Source of the DNA: Eonycteris spelaea
Lineage: Eukaryota; Chordata; Mammalia; Chiroptera; Pteropodidae
Direction: 5' to 3'
DNA: 64,000 nucleotides
Assembly (NCBI GenBank): GCA_003508835.1
Contig: PUFA01000181.1
Coordinates: 620,001-684,000 of the forward strand
A model generated the notes under the pieces. It was not told the origin of the DNA, did no database searches, and was given only the letters and a program-made list of their open reading frames with translations. A program made the translations under genes and the position numbers. Every line of letters begins with the position of its first letter. Positions within the stretch are counted from its first letter, which is position 1. Positions 23,257 through 38,300 of the stretch are shown here, one piece after another.

Positions 23257-25856
23257 GTATTATAAAATGGCTTTAGAACTCTGGACATAAACAAAATTGT
23301 ATGATAAAATAGGGAAGTCCGAATCAATAATCCCATCACATGAGGATAGCTTTTCCATAGGTTTCTAGCTCATAACTGCTATTTAACACTCCTAGTAATG
23401 CAAAATCAACATACCACTCATGTTTCACTGGGTGTTTTGATTATGCAGACAATTTAAAACACTATTTATTCATGAGACCTTTCTTGAGTAGCAAAACCAT
23501 GTGAAATTTAAAACTCATTAAAGCAGTGTTTTTTTGAGTGAAGCCAATGATTCATCATTCTTTAAATTAACTCAGGTGTATACCTGGTCTTGTACATCTG
23601 AACAGACTAATATATTTAAAAAGAAATTTGAAATGACACTCAAAGTCCACCTTTTACATAAAGAAATCCTGGTACTGTCCATTAATTCCATTAATAAAAA
23701 TAGCATCAGCATTAAGAATAACCTATGTGTCTCTGCAAACTTAGAACTGCTATTATACTTCTAGTCGTGTCCTTTGCTGCTTCCCTTTAAACAAATATGA
23801 ATACTTTTTGGGGGAGATAACAATCCTACCCTTTTAAAATCCAGCAGTTAAAGTTAGGTAGAACCTAATAAAAGACAATGTTTGATCAGAATCTACCTCA
23901 AATTGGTACAGCATCAACATACCTGATCACAAAAACTATTGTCCAAAAAACATATCTGTCCTACTATATGGTCAGTTAGTAGGTTTATACAAGAGGGATC
24001 ATGTGTTATTTGAGAATATGGTCCAGTGGTATAACTATATTCATAATCCCTGGAAATGAGACTTAGTTTCTCTAAATAAGAAAGCCGTGAAAGAATGACT
24101 CCCTCTTATTTAGCGGAATTTAAAATCAAGTAAAGTTCTCTTACAGATTTCCTTGCCTGTGGTCATTTGGTACATGACATTCGACTTCACACTAAAAGGC
24201 TTTTTCATATTTAAAAAAGTTTACAACGAAAGGTAAACTATTTGATGCCTCTGACTGGGTTAGCAACAAGCCTAATGACCAAGTATGAAACTACTGCTGC
24301 CATGTAATGTTTTATGAATAAACATATCTTACATAATAGACAACACTCATAACTGAGATTTGTCGTGTTTTCCCTAAAAACTGTTATTTGAAAAAACAAT
24401 GCAGCACTTTTTTTCCTTAATAAAGTTTTTGCAGATTCTGAGTGATGACTAGGTAAGCAGATGGTTAAGGAGAACAGCAAAATTCTAAAATGGAGAGAAC
24501 CTCTCCAGCCATTTATTTTGAGGGGGAAAAAAACTGGCATTAACAAATTCTTAGTTATTATTATCTATCCCCTCCTAGAAAGTAGAGGAGGAAGGATTAA
24601 AACTACAGATGCTGTAAATACACTTTATGTGAAAGTTCATTACTAGGAGGTCAGGGGAAAGGCTATGCTATTAACTACAGTTCAGCAAAGTGGGGGTGAA
24701 TAGAGAGAAAGATAAATACACCCTGTCTTTTGTGGGGAAGGGAAATTATTCAAGACATCTACAAGAGTGGTATGTGACACAGAAGCCTACAATTAAGACA
24801 AATTTAAAAAGAAATCTTCACCCATAATTAGTATCTTCATAGCTATTAAAAAAATAGGTCATGATTTCATTCTTAGTGCCATTTTTCAAATACTACCCTT
24901 TAAAAAGGATTAAAACCACCTGACTTTATTCTGTGTAATGAAAACAAATGGCACAAAATAAATACAAGTTCATTCTTTGAATACTAATATAATGTCTTAC
25001 ACACATTCATTTACTAATTTTTAATATCTCCTTTCCCTCACACACAAGCACTCCACACGCACACAGACACACACCTTTTTCAGTCTTTATAATGGAGGGA
25101 TGTTAAAAATCCCCTCGACTGTATTTGGTTTATGCTACAGTACTAATACTCTGAGTTGAAGGAAAATTATACCAAACAATAACACATTAATGTTATTTAA
25201 ATGTGCTAAATTAATCACAGCTGAAGTTTAGAAGCTTACACAAAAATAATCAGAAAACAGATCAACTCTTAAGTTTTTTTTTTTTAATAAGTGCTCTGTA
25301 AGGAATTGTGTGAGGACCTAAGGAGAAAATTGCGACAAGTAGGGAGTTAAGTGTTACCAAACAGCACAAAAAAATATCTGTCCCAAAGTCCTGCTTGTAC
25401 CTAGGCAATTAAGTCCATTAACCCAATGCCCCCAAAATACTGACAGTTAATATAATGGGGCACTAGGTTCCCAGAAGTTTAAGAGACATTCCTAATTCTA
25501 TACCTCTAACCATATAATCAAGGAAATTTTAGTGGAAAAATCAAAGTGAAATGTTGCATTGTTTCAGTTAGAAGTGAGACTCTCAAAAACCTTTGGACAG
25601 AGAAGGGATACATTCTTTTTTTGGCTTCTCTAAACATGGAGGCCTGAGGAATATGGAAGGGAAGTAGGAAAGCAACAACAGCTTTCTAGAGATAGTTTGT
25701 AAGTGTTGATTTAAAAGCCCAATTCAGATGAGGCTGTTTGTTTTTGTTTTGTTTTTCCTTTTTAAAGTCATTCAACCTCTCTATGTCACAAACCCAGAAA
25801 GTTTCTTGTGAGTTGTGAGACAGAAGAGCTTTAAAACTCCAGGAAAGCAAAATGAC

Positions 25857-25859
<3 letters not shown>

Positions 25860-25891
<32 letters not shown>
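25860..25891. repeat. A32 homopolymer (U32 in NUFIP2 mRNA)
   Basis: Thirty-two consecutive A on the plus strand, seen directly. In sense it is a U tract within the 3' UTR. Confidence 0.9.
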
Positions 25892-25893
<2 letters not shown>

Positions 25894-28011
25894 ACGGGGC
25901 ACAAGAGTCGGGGTGGGGTTGGAATCTGGCCCTAAGGCGACAAGTGGTTACACAAGGCAATTGAACACACAGCAGAACTTTAAAACCTATAAAACAAACT
26001 GGAGCCTTTTTTTCCTTTAATCAACCTTATATCTTTTTTTTTTAACTTTTTGAAAATTTTTATTTAAAAAAAAACACAAAAACACAGACTTCTTTCACTT
26101 CAGTATGTGGTATGTTGCATTTTCCAGTTTGTTCAATGCTTTAAAGCTCAAGGATGCCTCTGCTTTCAATTGTACATGGGCCTGAAGCATCCTAGCTTTT
26201 GGCAAGCAGGCAGGAGACTCAACAAAAATCAAAATAGGAACAAGGCAGACTAAATGCAGGGCACATCTGTAAACATATTATACATTTGAAAATTACAATA
26301 TCAGTAAAAGTGATACAGTTTACAGGTGAAATGAAACTATCTGGAACTGGCCTACCACAAGTTTCTGAACCTGGACTGATACAATAAGTTATTTTATATA
26401 TATATTATGTATAAAAAATTTTGTTTACATCAAGTGGAATTGGCAATCCATGCTTATACTTTTAAAATCTAAGCAGGGCAGAAATCCAGACGATAAAGAT
26501 GTTTTCTCTATTCTATGTTGAGTCCAACAGCTTCCTTCACAAACTACTTGTTAAAAGCCTCAAATAGTCAACAAAACAAGAAAACTCATCCATACTACAG
26601 TCGCTCAAAACCGGACATTTATTAAGCAAAGGGGTTGAGCAAAAGTAGTTACTTTCTCCCCAAATACCCCAGGGGATCCAGTCTACTTTTATTAGAAGAC
26701 TACACCTCTCTATATAAATGCCCAGCTATTGTAACCTGTATTTGACATACATGGATATACTAATTTCTGTGTGTGTGATGTGATGCTACGTCAGGCCAGA
26801 GAACTTGTTTTTATGCCACTAAACATCACCCAATCTTAAATTGGACCCTTCATTTCTTCACACACACAATAAACTTATTTTAGCATGCTATATACAAGCT
26901 GCAGTGCAACAGGATGGCAATGTGATGATACAGGGCTAATGCTCTTCTCTGCCCAAAAGAAAATTTCCAGAATTTCACATTATTTTCCTTAAAAAAACCA
27001 TTTTGCTCTAGTTATAAAATATATTTATTAAGATATAATTAGAAGCTAATAAGCTCAGAAGTATAGTTTGCATGAAAACATACCTTCTATAGGCAGGGTT
27101 TATTACCTCCTCACTGGCTAAAAACATGAAAAATTTTTATCATTTTCATGGAATTTTTTCTTCCCCTTTTAGATATTTCTGAGAAATTAAAAGAGAATTT
27201 ACAGAAAGGTACAGAAGTTTCTCTTTAGATGTTTGATGAAAAACAATGAAAACAGCACATTTAGTGTTAGTGACAGAGCAAATGTGGAGCACCTACAGTT
27301 GAAAAGCAGAATATATTTTTGCTCCCACTTATACATTAAAATATGGGCACAGGAGTATTTTTCCATATGAAATTTCTAAAGCCAATTGTTTGTTCTGTAA
27401 CTTTTCTTTAAATGACACTCATGGATTCTTCACTTATTAAAGTCCAACATGTAACCAAAGCCAACTGAACTATGTATCACCAACTATTCCAGAATTGTAG
27501 AACTTCAATGCCCTCCCCTATCCCTACCCCACAAAAAATAAAAGAAAATATTTCCCCAAAACCCCACAGAGGCTGCTTAACTCCTGGCAAGACATGCAAA
27601 TCATATTCGCTAAAAAAATACACCCCTGCAAACTTCAAGGCATTTATCCAGCATTCTTGCAGGGCTCAAAGTATAACCAAAACATCAAGGGAGGATTGGG
27701 GGAAAATGTTGAATCATTCTGGGTTCCCCCTGATTAGTGTATCATTTAGTCACAGAACGAGATACAGAGATCTTAAGTGGATTTGCCTTTCCAGTGGGTC
27801 ATTTGTTGCCCAAGTTGATGACAGCAGGAACTTTAGAACCACGCTTGTTAACAAGTCTGTATTCATTAACCACTTGCATTCACACTTAAAAACAAAACTA
27901 ACAAAAGGAAAAAGAAAAAAAACTATTCAGTACCGGAGATTAAATAACCATGTGTAGTCTCTTGAAATAAATTTGATTCCTTAAGAAGTCTAATTACTTT
28001 CAGTTGCCTTT

Positions 28012-28060
28012 TTTTAAATAACTATATATATATATGTATATATATATATGTATATATTAT
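28012..28060 (-). repeat. TA/TG dinucleotide tract in the NUFIP2 3' UTR
   Basis: An alternating TA tract with two TG steps, about 120 bases after the stop codon. It is self-complementary and could fold as an AU hairpin in the mRNA. Confidence 0.7.
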
Positions 28061-28181
28061 CCTGTGATTCTACTTATGGTTCCTCTGCTGCGTTGAAGAT
28101 CTAGGAGCATAAAAGCCTTGTGTCCCCCATGAACGGTGGCTCTAATGCTGCAGGAAGGTTACAAATAGGCAGTCTGGTCCT

Positions 28182-28234
28182 TCATTGATCTGGACTATCC
28201 ATGGCTTCATTGTAAGTGATTATCCTTTTGGGAT
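28182..28234 (-). CDS. NUFIP2: NUFIP2 exon 4, coding end
   Basis: Acceptor CCTCCAG. Encodes (D)PKRIITYNEAMDSPDQ and TGA at 28184-28182. The same exon continues as the long 3' UTR. Confidence 0.92.
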
Positions 28235-29331
28235 CTGGAGGGAAGGTTAAAAAATAAATACATTAATAAAAATAAGGTCTAGAATCCCCAAATACCCATG
28301 TTCCAATAACAAAACCCAAATAACCATCATTTAACCTGAATGAAAATACAATTTAAAGACCATTTCTTCTTTGTATTAACAAATGTGCGATCCACTTTTT
28401 CTCAATCTAATAGTTCAGCATCCCAAGAGACTCCTAGCAACAGGGTCCTCTCTAGTCAATGAGGACTCCTAGAGATTAGAGAGCTCAGTTAACAAGGGGT
28501 TCCTTTCTGTTTTTCCTGATTATAAAAGTTGTACATTTGAAAAAGAGAGACCAAAAAAATAAAGCTTAAATCATCCAATACTAAACACTTTGATTTATTT
28601 TTTGTTCTTCTCAGCAAAATGAAGTCAAATTTTATTTTAACCAGTGTTGACTGCCTAGCTTAGAATTGCTCAAGTAACACCTATTACCAAAAACTTCAGG
28701 TTAATTTGGCAAAACAATCAGTTCAGTCCTAATCATGACGTAGGTTCTTCCTTCTTCCTAATCTCCTATAGCACCACCAGCCTTTATCCTCAGAAACAGA
28801 AGACCATGGTTCTCCTGGGTTCAAAGTATAAAACGGAGTATGTCTGGGCAAAGACTCCAGTGTTCTCCTAAATTCATATTTATTTAGCTGTATGCTCCCC
28901 TATTCTCAAGAGGCAATGATTTTATTCCATACTCTTGCTACTCATAAGTAGATAACAAGAACTTTTTAAAGTGTACATGCTTTAATAAAAAGAATAGGCA
29001 ATCAATAAAACCTGTCACCTAATGGAAATATGTAAAGGCCTAAAGATAATAATGAAGAAATCAAGCTCACCCAAGCCTAAGAGACAATCTAATTTAGTCC
29101 AGAGATAGTATCTTTTCAAGGACTATAAGAACCATCTACTAGCAACCCGCCATGAAGATAATGCTCATTCTTAAATAGCAGCCATTTTACAGTTAAAACA
29201 AAGGTCTACGTTTGCAGGATATATCTTCCAGTTTACCTTTCTTTCATGTGTTTAAACAAAAAAGATACACAGAAAGCAACTCAAAATAATTTAAGAACTT
29301 GCTAGTTATCATCAAGCCACAGCTATTAGAC

Positions 29332-29365
<34 letters not shown>

Positions 29366-32296
29366 CTTAAGACAAGAATAAGTTGGAAGGAGGAGCAATG
29401 TTGGGAAATCTAGGAACCCTATATTCCAGTCCTGCCAGTTTCTAGTTTACATAAGTAACCTCTCTGGGCCTCAGTTTCCTAATTTGTAAAATAAGATAGA
29501 AGAGAGTTTATAACATTCTTCAAGTTCTAAAATTCTAGGAATTTCACATTCATCTGAAATTCAATCATATTACTGAGCAAAGCAGATGGGAAGTGAGATA
29601 CAGTTAATTACAGGTTCTGAAAGACCAAATCTCTTAGTGACTAGTTCTCCAAACCAAAACTCTCACTTTATTACAGGTATTTCACAACTACCATATTTTA
29701 ATATATTTGGAAAGAAGGCACACAATAATTAGGATAACTCAATATCATTTTTTTGAAAATTCTAAATAATCCAAATGTGGATTATCCAGTTCCTCTGCCC
29801 TCCTGCTAGTAACATCTTGTTTATGGGGGTGGGGTATTCTTTAGATTTCTCAGAATATACAGCCCTAATAAAATTTCTAAAACAGTTAATATTTTTTTGA
29901 AATGTGAATTTCAGTTCTTAAGCAACCTCTCATCTACCAAATATAAAGACCAGCCATAGGGAAAACTTATGTTGATTTCCCAGATGAAAAAATACATGGT
30001 CTGTCTTACTTTCATAATCAGGGGCAAAAGAAAATAATCATGTTCTTCATCTAGCAGATAAAGAGTACTTTCATACATTCTTTCACTGACTGTGTTTGTT
30101 ATTACCCATCCTTAGCGGTCCTGGTATGGTAGGTAGTGCTTTTTGACTGCAATTATTAAACAACTCAAAAGACAAAGTCTACTTATTTGGCAGGCCACTA
30201 TTCACATTATTCCCACACAAAAATAATGTACATAATTAGTGATTAGTATGAACACTTCAGGTAACTTAACCATTCTTACCTTGCTTCTGCAAATTCCAAA
30301 CAGATTCCATTTCTGCAAAGGAAAAAAAAGATTAATTTGTACACTGAATTTTGCAGAGAAAGTTTAAAGCTATGCTTTTCACTTTAAGTTAAAAAACTTA
30401 CACTGGTTATTGCTATGCTGGAAGGAGAGTTGAAATAGCACAGTTCTATAAAGCTCAGACAGAACAATTTGTATTTTCATATCATTCTTAGAAATGTCAT
30501 TCAGATTGCTTTAAGTGTTGATGACACAGTCAAATTACTATCTAAAATCAAATTGCCAAGAGAACAGTTTTGTCTACATGAATAGCAAAGATATTCAGAG
30601 GCACGATATAGATAAAATAATATTTAATGCTCAGTTATTTAAAAAAGCACCAAGTATTTTTGGGTAACAAGGTACCCAAGTAATAGATCATTAAAGATAT
30701 CAAAGCAATTCTGCAATTAAACAAAGACTGGGAAATAATGCAATGGTTGCCACTTGGCCCAAGAGCTTAGTTGGATGAAATGGGCTTTAAAATGCTGGAG
30801 AGATGCCTATCCATCCACAGAAAGGAAGGAAAATTCCTTTGTCCTAGAAGGTCTAAGAGGAGAGAATTGTAATCAATCTACTCTGGAAAAAAAGAAGGTA
30901 TAACAGGAAGGGAATTTTAGTCGTAGTGCTCATATTTATCACTCTAAAATAATTTAGACAATCTGGAATAGCTGAAAAAGTCATTAGAGCTGTTACCTTA
31001 AAATTTCTATTATCTCAGAATGGCTTATTTTAAGAAGTCCAAAGATAAGCCTTTCATTGGTTGACCTAACTACAAAAATCATTCAACACACTAACATTTT
31101 TTCTTTTAGAGAAAGTACAGGAATCTCACATTTTGCAACAAATAAATTCCTGAGTTCTGTATACACAGATTACTTGATACTCATTATTGTTTAAGTTTGC
31201 TTAATGCAAAGATAAAACTATATTTACTTTTATGTTGTTAAAAAAAAAGTAATCAAACTTTTCATTTTAACCCACCTATGCTATAGCATTTCCTTTTTTC
31301 TTCCCCACTGCAATCTCAACCTGCCTCTGTCCCTTTTTTGGGGCAGCGGGTAGGGTGGACAATACTCAAGTGTCACAGTAGCAACCATACTACTTTCCCA
31401 AAAACTTAGGTTGTTCCTCGGTATCCACAAAGGATTGGTCCCAGGACCACCCATGGATGCCAAAATTCCCAGATGCTCAAGTCCCCTACATAAATTGTCA
31501 CAGATCAATACACACAGTCAGTCCTTCGCATCTGTAGACACTTAACTGTGGACGGAAAACAGTACAGGTATTTAACGAAAAAAATTCACGTATAAGTGGG
31601 CCTGCGCAGTTCAAACCTGTGTTGTTGAAGGGTTAACTGTATTTGCCAACATCCAATTTCTTTAATGGACTGAAGACATTTCCTTAGCTTAAACTAGAAC
31701 ATTCAGCTTTAGGTTTTACTCTTAAATATTAGAGATTTTAAATGATTTCTGATAAGAAAGTTTTATTATTCTCAAATATGGGCTCCAAAGCAGTAAATCT
31801 GATCATGACTCTTAAGAAAAGGGAAGTATGACTTAGTTAAAAAACTAGCCATGGGCCAGCCTACCCTGTATCCAAAAAATAAATCAGCATTATCTACAGT
31901 GTAATAAACAATTTCCCTTCCTGTTATTTAATATTAACTACTTCTGCAACCAGTAGCAACTTGATTTCCTTGACTAGAATTTAAAAGTTTTCATGAAACA
32001 CAAAGTTGAAATGAGAAAGAAGGGGAAATATAAAGTTTGCATGATTATGTGCATGCTCAAACAGCCTAATACTGGAGAGAACATATGAAAATAGTGAATT
32101 ACATTTTGTCCTCTTTTAGGCTATGAAGTCTCGATTCAAATTCTAAAAATGAAATGGGTTACTTTGTGTAATTTTGTTTTAATTATCATAAGAAGCTGAA
32201 CATATGAATAGTATAAATAAGGGTACAGAAGGCACATTCAACTATACAAAAATCATAACATAGTAATTAACCTTTTTACTTTAATACCACCCTCTC

Positions 32297-32335
<39 letters not shown>

Positions 32336-35300
32336 TTTAAACCTCTCAGTTTAAGATGGATCACAGCATCCAATCATACAAATAATTATTGAAAAATGGC
32401 CACAGGGCTAAACCTGCTAACTGTAAGGGGTAAGGCTTCTTCTGTTCTCAAGATACACCAAAGTAGGCAATTTGTTAAAATTTAGTAATTCAGATCACCA
32501 TCCAAATTGAAATTTTCAAATATTTAGTTATCCCTCTCCACCAAATGAAGAACATTTAATATTCAATTTCTAAAGCAGACTTTCTACATAGCTCCTTATC
32601 ATAATGTTTCCTGTAGTGAATGGCCAATTACCTGCAAGTTCTTAATCCTAAATAGATTAAAAGTAATATTTATGGGTTAGGGACATAGATGCAAAAACAG
32701 GCAGGCTCTGCCTCAGCTTTTCTAGATAAATCTATCAGCATGAATAAAGCTTGATAGTATTAAAAAGAACAAGGTATGCTAGAGCAGGGGTCAGAAAGTA
32801 GGTTCTACCACCACTTTTTTCAAAATAAAAGGTTTTATTGAAACACTATGGCTGCTTTTGTGTACAAAGCAGAATCAACTCATGAGTAATTGCCAACCAA
32901 AACCCTATGGCTCACAAAGCCTAAAATATTTACTATCTGCTCCTTTATACAAAAAGTTTGCTGACTCATGTGTTAGTGGTCCCAAATAGTTTAAGGCTGA
33001 AAGACACAAAGATTTAGAAAAATGTTCTTCTGCTATTCAGAGGATGTAGCACAAAGGCATACATAAAGAAAAAGTTTATTATTTAATCATATAGGTGAAG
33101 GGAAGCCACTGAAGAAATCTAAGATTAGGCACTAAATATCAGTAATGATTCCTTGAGGCAACTGAAGAGAATGGATGAAATGACAATAACCTAATGAAAA
33201 GGGTTATATGTTAATTCACTGAGAGGGAAGGCAGGAAAGAGCAGGATTTGAACAAAAATGAATTCAATTTTATATACGAATAATTGGAATGATACAGAAA
33301 ATATGTGCTCCAAATTCAGAGTAAAAGCAGTTGAAGTGTTAAGCTTAATACACAGTGATAAAACTGGATGAGATTATTCAGAAGAGTTTGAGTAGCATGA
33401 AAAGGAAACTAAAGAAACACTATCATTTGAGGAAAAGAGAATGATACCAGAAAGGTTATATACTGAAGATGTAAAACAAGAGTGTGTGTAGAATTAAAGA
33501 AATGCAAAACTAGAGAATTTAGGGAGGGAATGTTCAGCTACAGCAATTCTTACCCAAAGTTAAAGACACTTGTAACTTCTCAGTCACCTATCCCTTTTTC
33601 TCTAGCCCAATGCTATTGCCATGGTTCAAGGAATGGCATCTTTTATAAACATTTCTGTAGCTCTTTTAACTGGCCTTTTTTGCCATCAATTGAACCTCAC
33701 TTTCTGTCTTCTACACACACCACGGCTATTATTTTCTTCTTTTAAATATATGAATTTGAAAGTGACCACAATGTTCAAAACATTTTAGTGAATTCTCACT
33801 GCCTACATGGAGATTGGATCTGTGTTTGTCTTGCATAAAATTTATTTCTAGCATTTGACACAGTGGTTGGTACATCAATAAACAAACAAGATGACTAAGT
33901 TAAAGAGTTTTAACCTTGCACCATTCACCTTCCTTGAAACAAATGAGTAACTGTCAATCTTCAAACACTATTCCATTTCCTCTACCTAAAATATTCAGAC
34001 TCTCTGTACAATAAGTAAGCCTACTTCCACTTATTTTTTAAATCCCTCCCCAGTAGATCCAGGTCCTACTGCCCACCTTAGAGGTTTCTCTATGTTCCAA
34101 CTGTATTTTATATATTTTATGTTTTTCTACAGAGCTTTCACACTAGTAATACATTTCTTTCCATTTATGTTTTCCTATTGGAATTCCCCAATGACATGAG
34201 CTCTCTCTTTTCATCTACTTATCGCCATTGCTTTGCACAGTGCTGGGCACAAGGAATAAACATTGATTTGAATGGACTACTCAGAAATCAGTAGGGACTA
34301 TAAGTAAATAATATTAGGTAGAACCCATCTGAAACTGCTGATATGCAATCTTTTTTTGACCTACAAAAACAGCATTTCATATGGTCCAAACAAATAGATT
34401 CATCATTAAAATCTAAAATCTTTTGAAGAAAAAGACTGAAGCTAAGAAAGTTAAAGCCAAGTAGAGGCTTATTATTATTATGCCTTTAAAATTAAAAAGA
34501 GCATTTAAAAAAATCATTTAAAATTTTCAAACATTTTTTTAAAAAGCATATGATGACTCCCCTTCACCTTCCCCCCCAAAATTACACCAAATATAAGGGC
34601 AACCAAGCTGACTCCCACAATTGAGAACCCCCAGATCAATTTACCACTAATATGCCTTCTAACCCTTTCAAGCCATTTTATTTCAAACTTGGTAAAATTC
34701 AGCTGGAATGGTGACTTTTTTTTTTAACAATTTTATTTTACTTTATTTAAATTTTTTAATTTAATTTTTACGGTGACATTGGTTAACAAAATCCAGTAAG
34801 TTTTACTTGTACTGAAATGGTGACATTTTTAAATTCTGGGATTCCCCCCACCGTCAGCATCTAATCCAGATCAGCCCATCTTTGGGTGATTACTGGATAT
34901 CCCCAAACCATGTTTTACTATTCTGATTTCCACTTTTTCAAGCAGTCCATTGTACCTACTTATGCTTTTCTTGCAATTCAAAGTAATTTCTTTGCAAACT
35001 TTGTCAGAAAAATTTCTCTACTCTTTTCTTTTACAATTTGACTATACCCATAGAGATATGCAGTACATTTTCAAGCAAATTTGATTAAGGTAGTTAGAAG
35101 TCACTGCCTTTCAGCAGATGCTTAACAAACGCTTCAGTTTATCAATTTCAATTCTACAGTCCCAATTTGGAGCTACACCAAACCAGACTAAAAAGAGTTG
35201 TCTGTATCACCTCTAAATAAACACAGTAAAAATTCAGAGCCCAAGGGGTTTGTTTTTTGCTCATTTCTACTGCTGCTATATTTATTCTAATCTGGTTTAC

Positions 35301-38300
35301 TTTTAAAGGTAAAATAAGCACAAATTGAAGTTCCTTAGAATGAAACTGCTACTACAAAATGATAGTAATAGACAATTTGTTTTCATAGCATGGGTAGTTA
35401 CTTAATCTAGGAGTTAAATTTTAGCTTCTGCAAATTCCTTATAAGTTACTTTTCGGACTAATACCAAAGTAAATTCATTATAATTGTACTCATAAAGCAG
35501 ACTTAATGAGAATCAAGCACCCAGTATAGATGCTAAAATGGCAAGTCATTGGGGGAAAGGAAGGATCTTCTACTGTTACATATCCCTACATGTCTCATTT
35601 TACACAGGAGGGAAAAAATACCTTTCCTAAATCTAGGAACTTTAACTAGGGCTGAAACCAAGTCAAATCTGTAGGTACCTTTAATAAGATTATTAGAAAG
35701 ACAGCTGAAGAAATCATGAAGCAATTGCAATAAAATGCAGTAAAGGTGAAACTACTTATTAAAAATAAATAATACATTCACATGACTGTGAATACAAAAG
35801 GGAAAAATCTTTGTTATTTCTCTGCCTAGACTACTGAGTTTGGCTGATCTTCCACTTTTAGTCATCAGAAAAATGGCTTCCAATCTACCCTACAAATTGG
35901 TGCTACATTAATCTACCTGAACACAGATCTCCAAGTCAATTGCTTAATACCAACTCAATTTTTAAAGCACTTGAGTACAATCGGATAGAATGATTTTATA
36001 AAATCAGGAAACCCAGGCTTAAAAGTGACGAATGAGCTTTGAGAAGAGGGTCATCAGCTCAGATAATGAAACAGTCCTAGAGAATTTCTAAGTGTCTTAC
36101 CCAAGACCAAACAACAATTAAGTGGGCAAAAGAGCTGGAATTCAAATTGAGGTCTTATCCCAAAGCTTGTGCTCTGAAACACCACCAAACATTGCCTCTA
36201 TTATTGAAAGCTTGACAAATACAAGGAAGGTCTGAAGAAATCATGCAGCTTCTGACTTGGTCTATTAAAATGCTGTCTTTGGAAATTTTATACACTCTGA
36301 CCTCCACCTTGTGAAAAAGCTCAAGTTAGCCACTTGAAGAAAGAGAGAAGGCTGGCCAACACCCAAGTGTTCCAGCCATCAGACACCTGAGTAAAAGAAG
36401 CCATCTTGAATATTTAACCAAATTGATATTGAACTTTTACATGAAATAAATTCTAGACAACATTTGGTGGCTGTAACTGCATGAGTGATCCCAGATGAGC
36501 CCACTAAATCCACAGAACCATGAAAACCATAAATTGTTTTAAGTCAACAAATTTTGGAGAAGTTATACAACAGATAACTAGAATGATTTTAACTTGATCC
36601 CTTGGTTAAGACAGTGTCTGCCTGGTTTCTTCATTCTAGTTACTATTTTTACTTTAAAAATGATAATTTGTGAGGAGACATTTAAGACCTTATTAATGTC
36701 CTTTTCTTCATCAAACTTTTAGCTACTAGTTTTAGTAAGCTAGAATCAAATGTACTGTGATGGGTGCAAAATGTGGATTAAAAAACTTAATTTAAAAAGT
36801 AACATACGATTTGCCCAAGTACATAAACTGGGGATAGCAGCATTAAAACCCGTCTTCTGTCAGTTTAAATTACTCTCACTCCACCAGCCTATTTCCTTAA
36901 TATTCAGTGACTCCCTCCACATCCAGACTGAAATTAAAAACCTCCATGACCTGGCAGCAACTTACCTTCCTTCTTTTTTAGATCCCCTCAGCACATCCAA
37001 AGTGGATCCCTTCCAATATTTACATTTACTCATGATTCTTCAACTTTTCTCTTCTTATATTCATTCCTCTTCCTTGCATTTCCATAAGTCAGAAATGTTT
37101 CTCATCTATCAACACCCAGTTTAAACGTTGCTGCTTCCAAGAAAACATACCATGCACTTACTCTTTCCACTTCTACTCCATTAAATTCTCTCTCCCAAGT
37201 GAAATCTTCTAGTTAATTTTATGCAATAGCCTAGGGTTGCCTCAGGGATATTTTACACTAGATAACTTTTACACTGACTCACCCCGACCATCAAGGATTA
37301 AACTTCAATTCATCTCCCCTGAATCAATATGTGCTGGGTAAAATTTACCGGTATCGTTATCTTTTAATGAACATTCCAAAATGATAGCTTTTAAAGGCTT
37401 GATATTCAGTGAAATATTTAAATTAGCCAGGCAAGATAAATCAACCTGATTTAAATTAACATGGACCAAAATGCACAACTCACATCAATCTACCTTATTT
37501 CAATTAACTCAGCTTCAAAAATCAGACCATTTCAAAACTAAAGATTCACTTCAGAAAATTAGGATTTAGTGTTATAAGCTTATGACAACAAATCAAAGAA
37601 TTCCACTAAACTAAGAATTCTGAGTAACTGCTTTGAAGGAGACAACAGTTATATGTCCTGGGCATGTGCATTAAAAGCTATCCTCTAACATACTCAAAGT
37701 ATCAACTAGCAAAATGTTATAATACCTGGAATTTGTTTTTAAAAACTCCTAAAAAAGGAAGCGTGAAGGTGGGCAGGTGAAACAAAAATGATGTTTTTAA
37801 ATGCCAAAGCTAGATGCTAGGTACACTGGGGTTCATTATATTATTGGCTCCATTTTGTGTATTACTTAAAATTTTTTCATGATTAATTCAAAAAGATATC
37901 ACCTTATTAAAGCTTTCCCTCAAGTGTCACTTTAAATAAACAAAAAGACCTCTTACTTTAAATATTGATAATGCTATGTAATGGTACTATATGCCCCAAT
38001 ATATCACAAATTAGCAGTCTTATTTCTTTAAAGTTAGTAGCATAATATATATCAAAAGCTAAAAGAAAAATCCCAAGAACCAGAATCTCCATCAATCCTT
38101 TATTTGTCTCAACGTACCTTCATTTCATATGCTCTACTGTACTGAGCATTCAGATTTTTTTTTTTTTATCTCTGCAGCACTTCTAAAGCTGCAAGTATCG
38201 TTTAAGCTAAAAGATGCACCATTCCAACTTAACTGACATAAAGCATCCTCCTACCTATAACTTTCAAATAAAGTTGCTGAAGGCTTATTTTTGAAGTTAG

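Larger units (their letters stand above)
19765..28181 (-). other. NUFIP2: NUFIP2 3' UTR, about 8.4 kb
   Basis: Inferred from the stop at 28182 to a minus-strand AATAAA at 19785-19780, about 1.1 kb from the CRYBA1 end. That spacing is close to the human arrangement as I recall it. I see no recognisable SINE, LINE or LTR in it, in contrast to the introns. It has a U32 tract (plus-strand A run 25860-25891), an AU/GU dinucleotide tract at about 28022-28060, a CA-rich patch near 25040-25075 and a 52-bp tandem duplication at 23155-23256. Internal poly(A) sites are possible but not assigned. Confidence 0.8.

Noticed and set aside
27472..27957. 161-codon plus-strand frame
   Set aside because: Lies antisense within the NUFIP2 3' UTR, has no recognisable motif, and its composition is like the surroundings.
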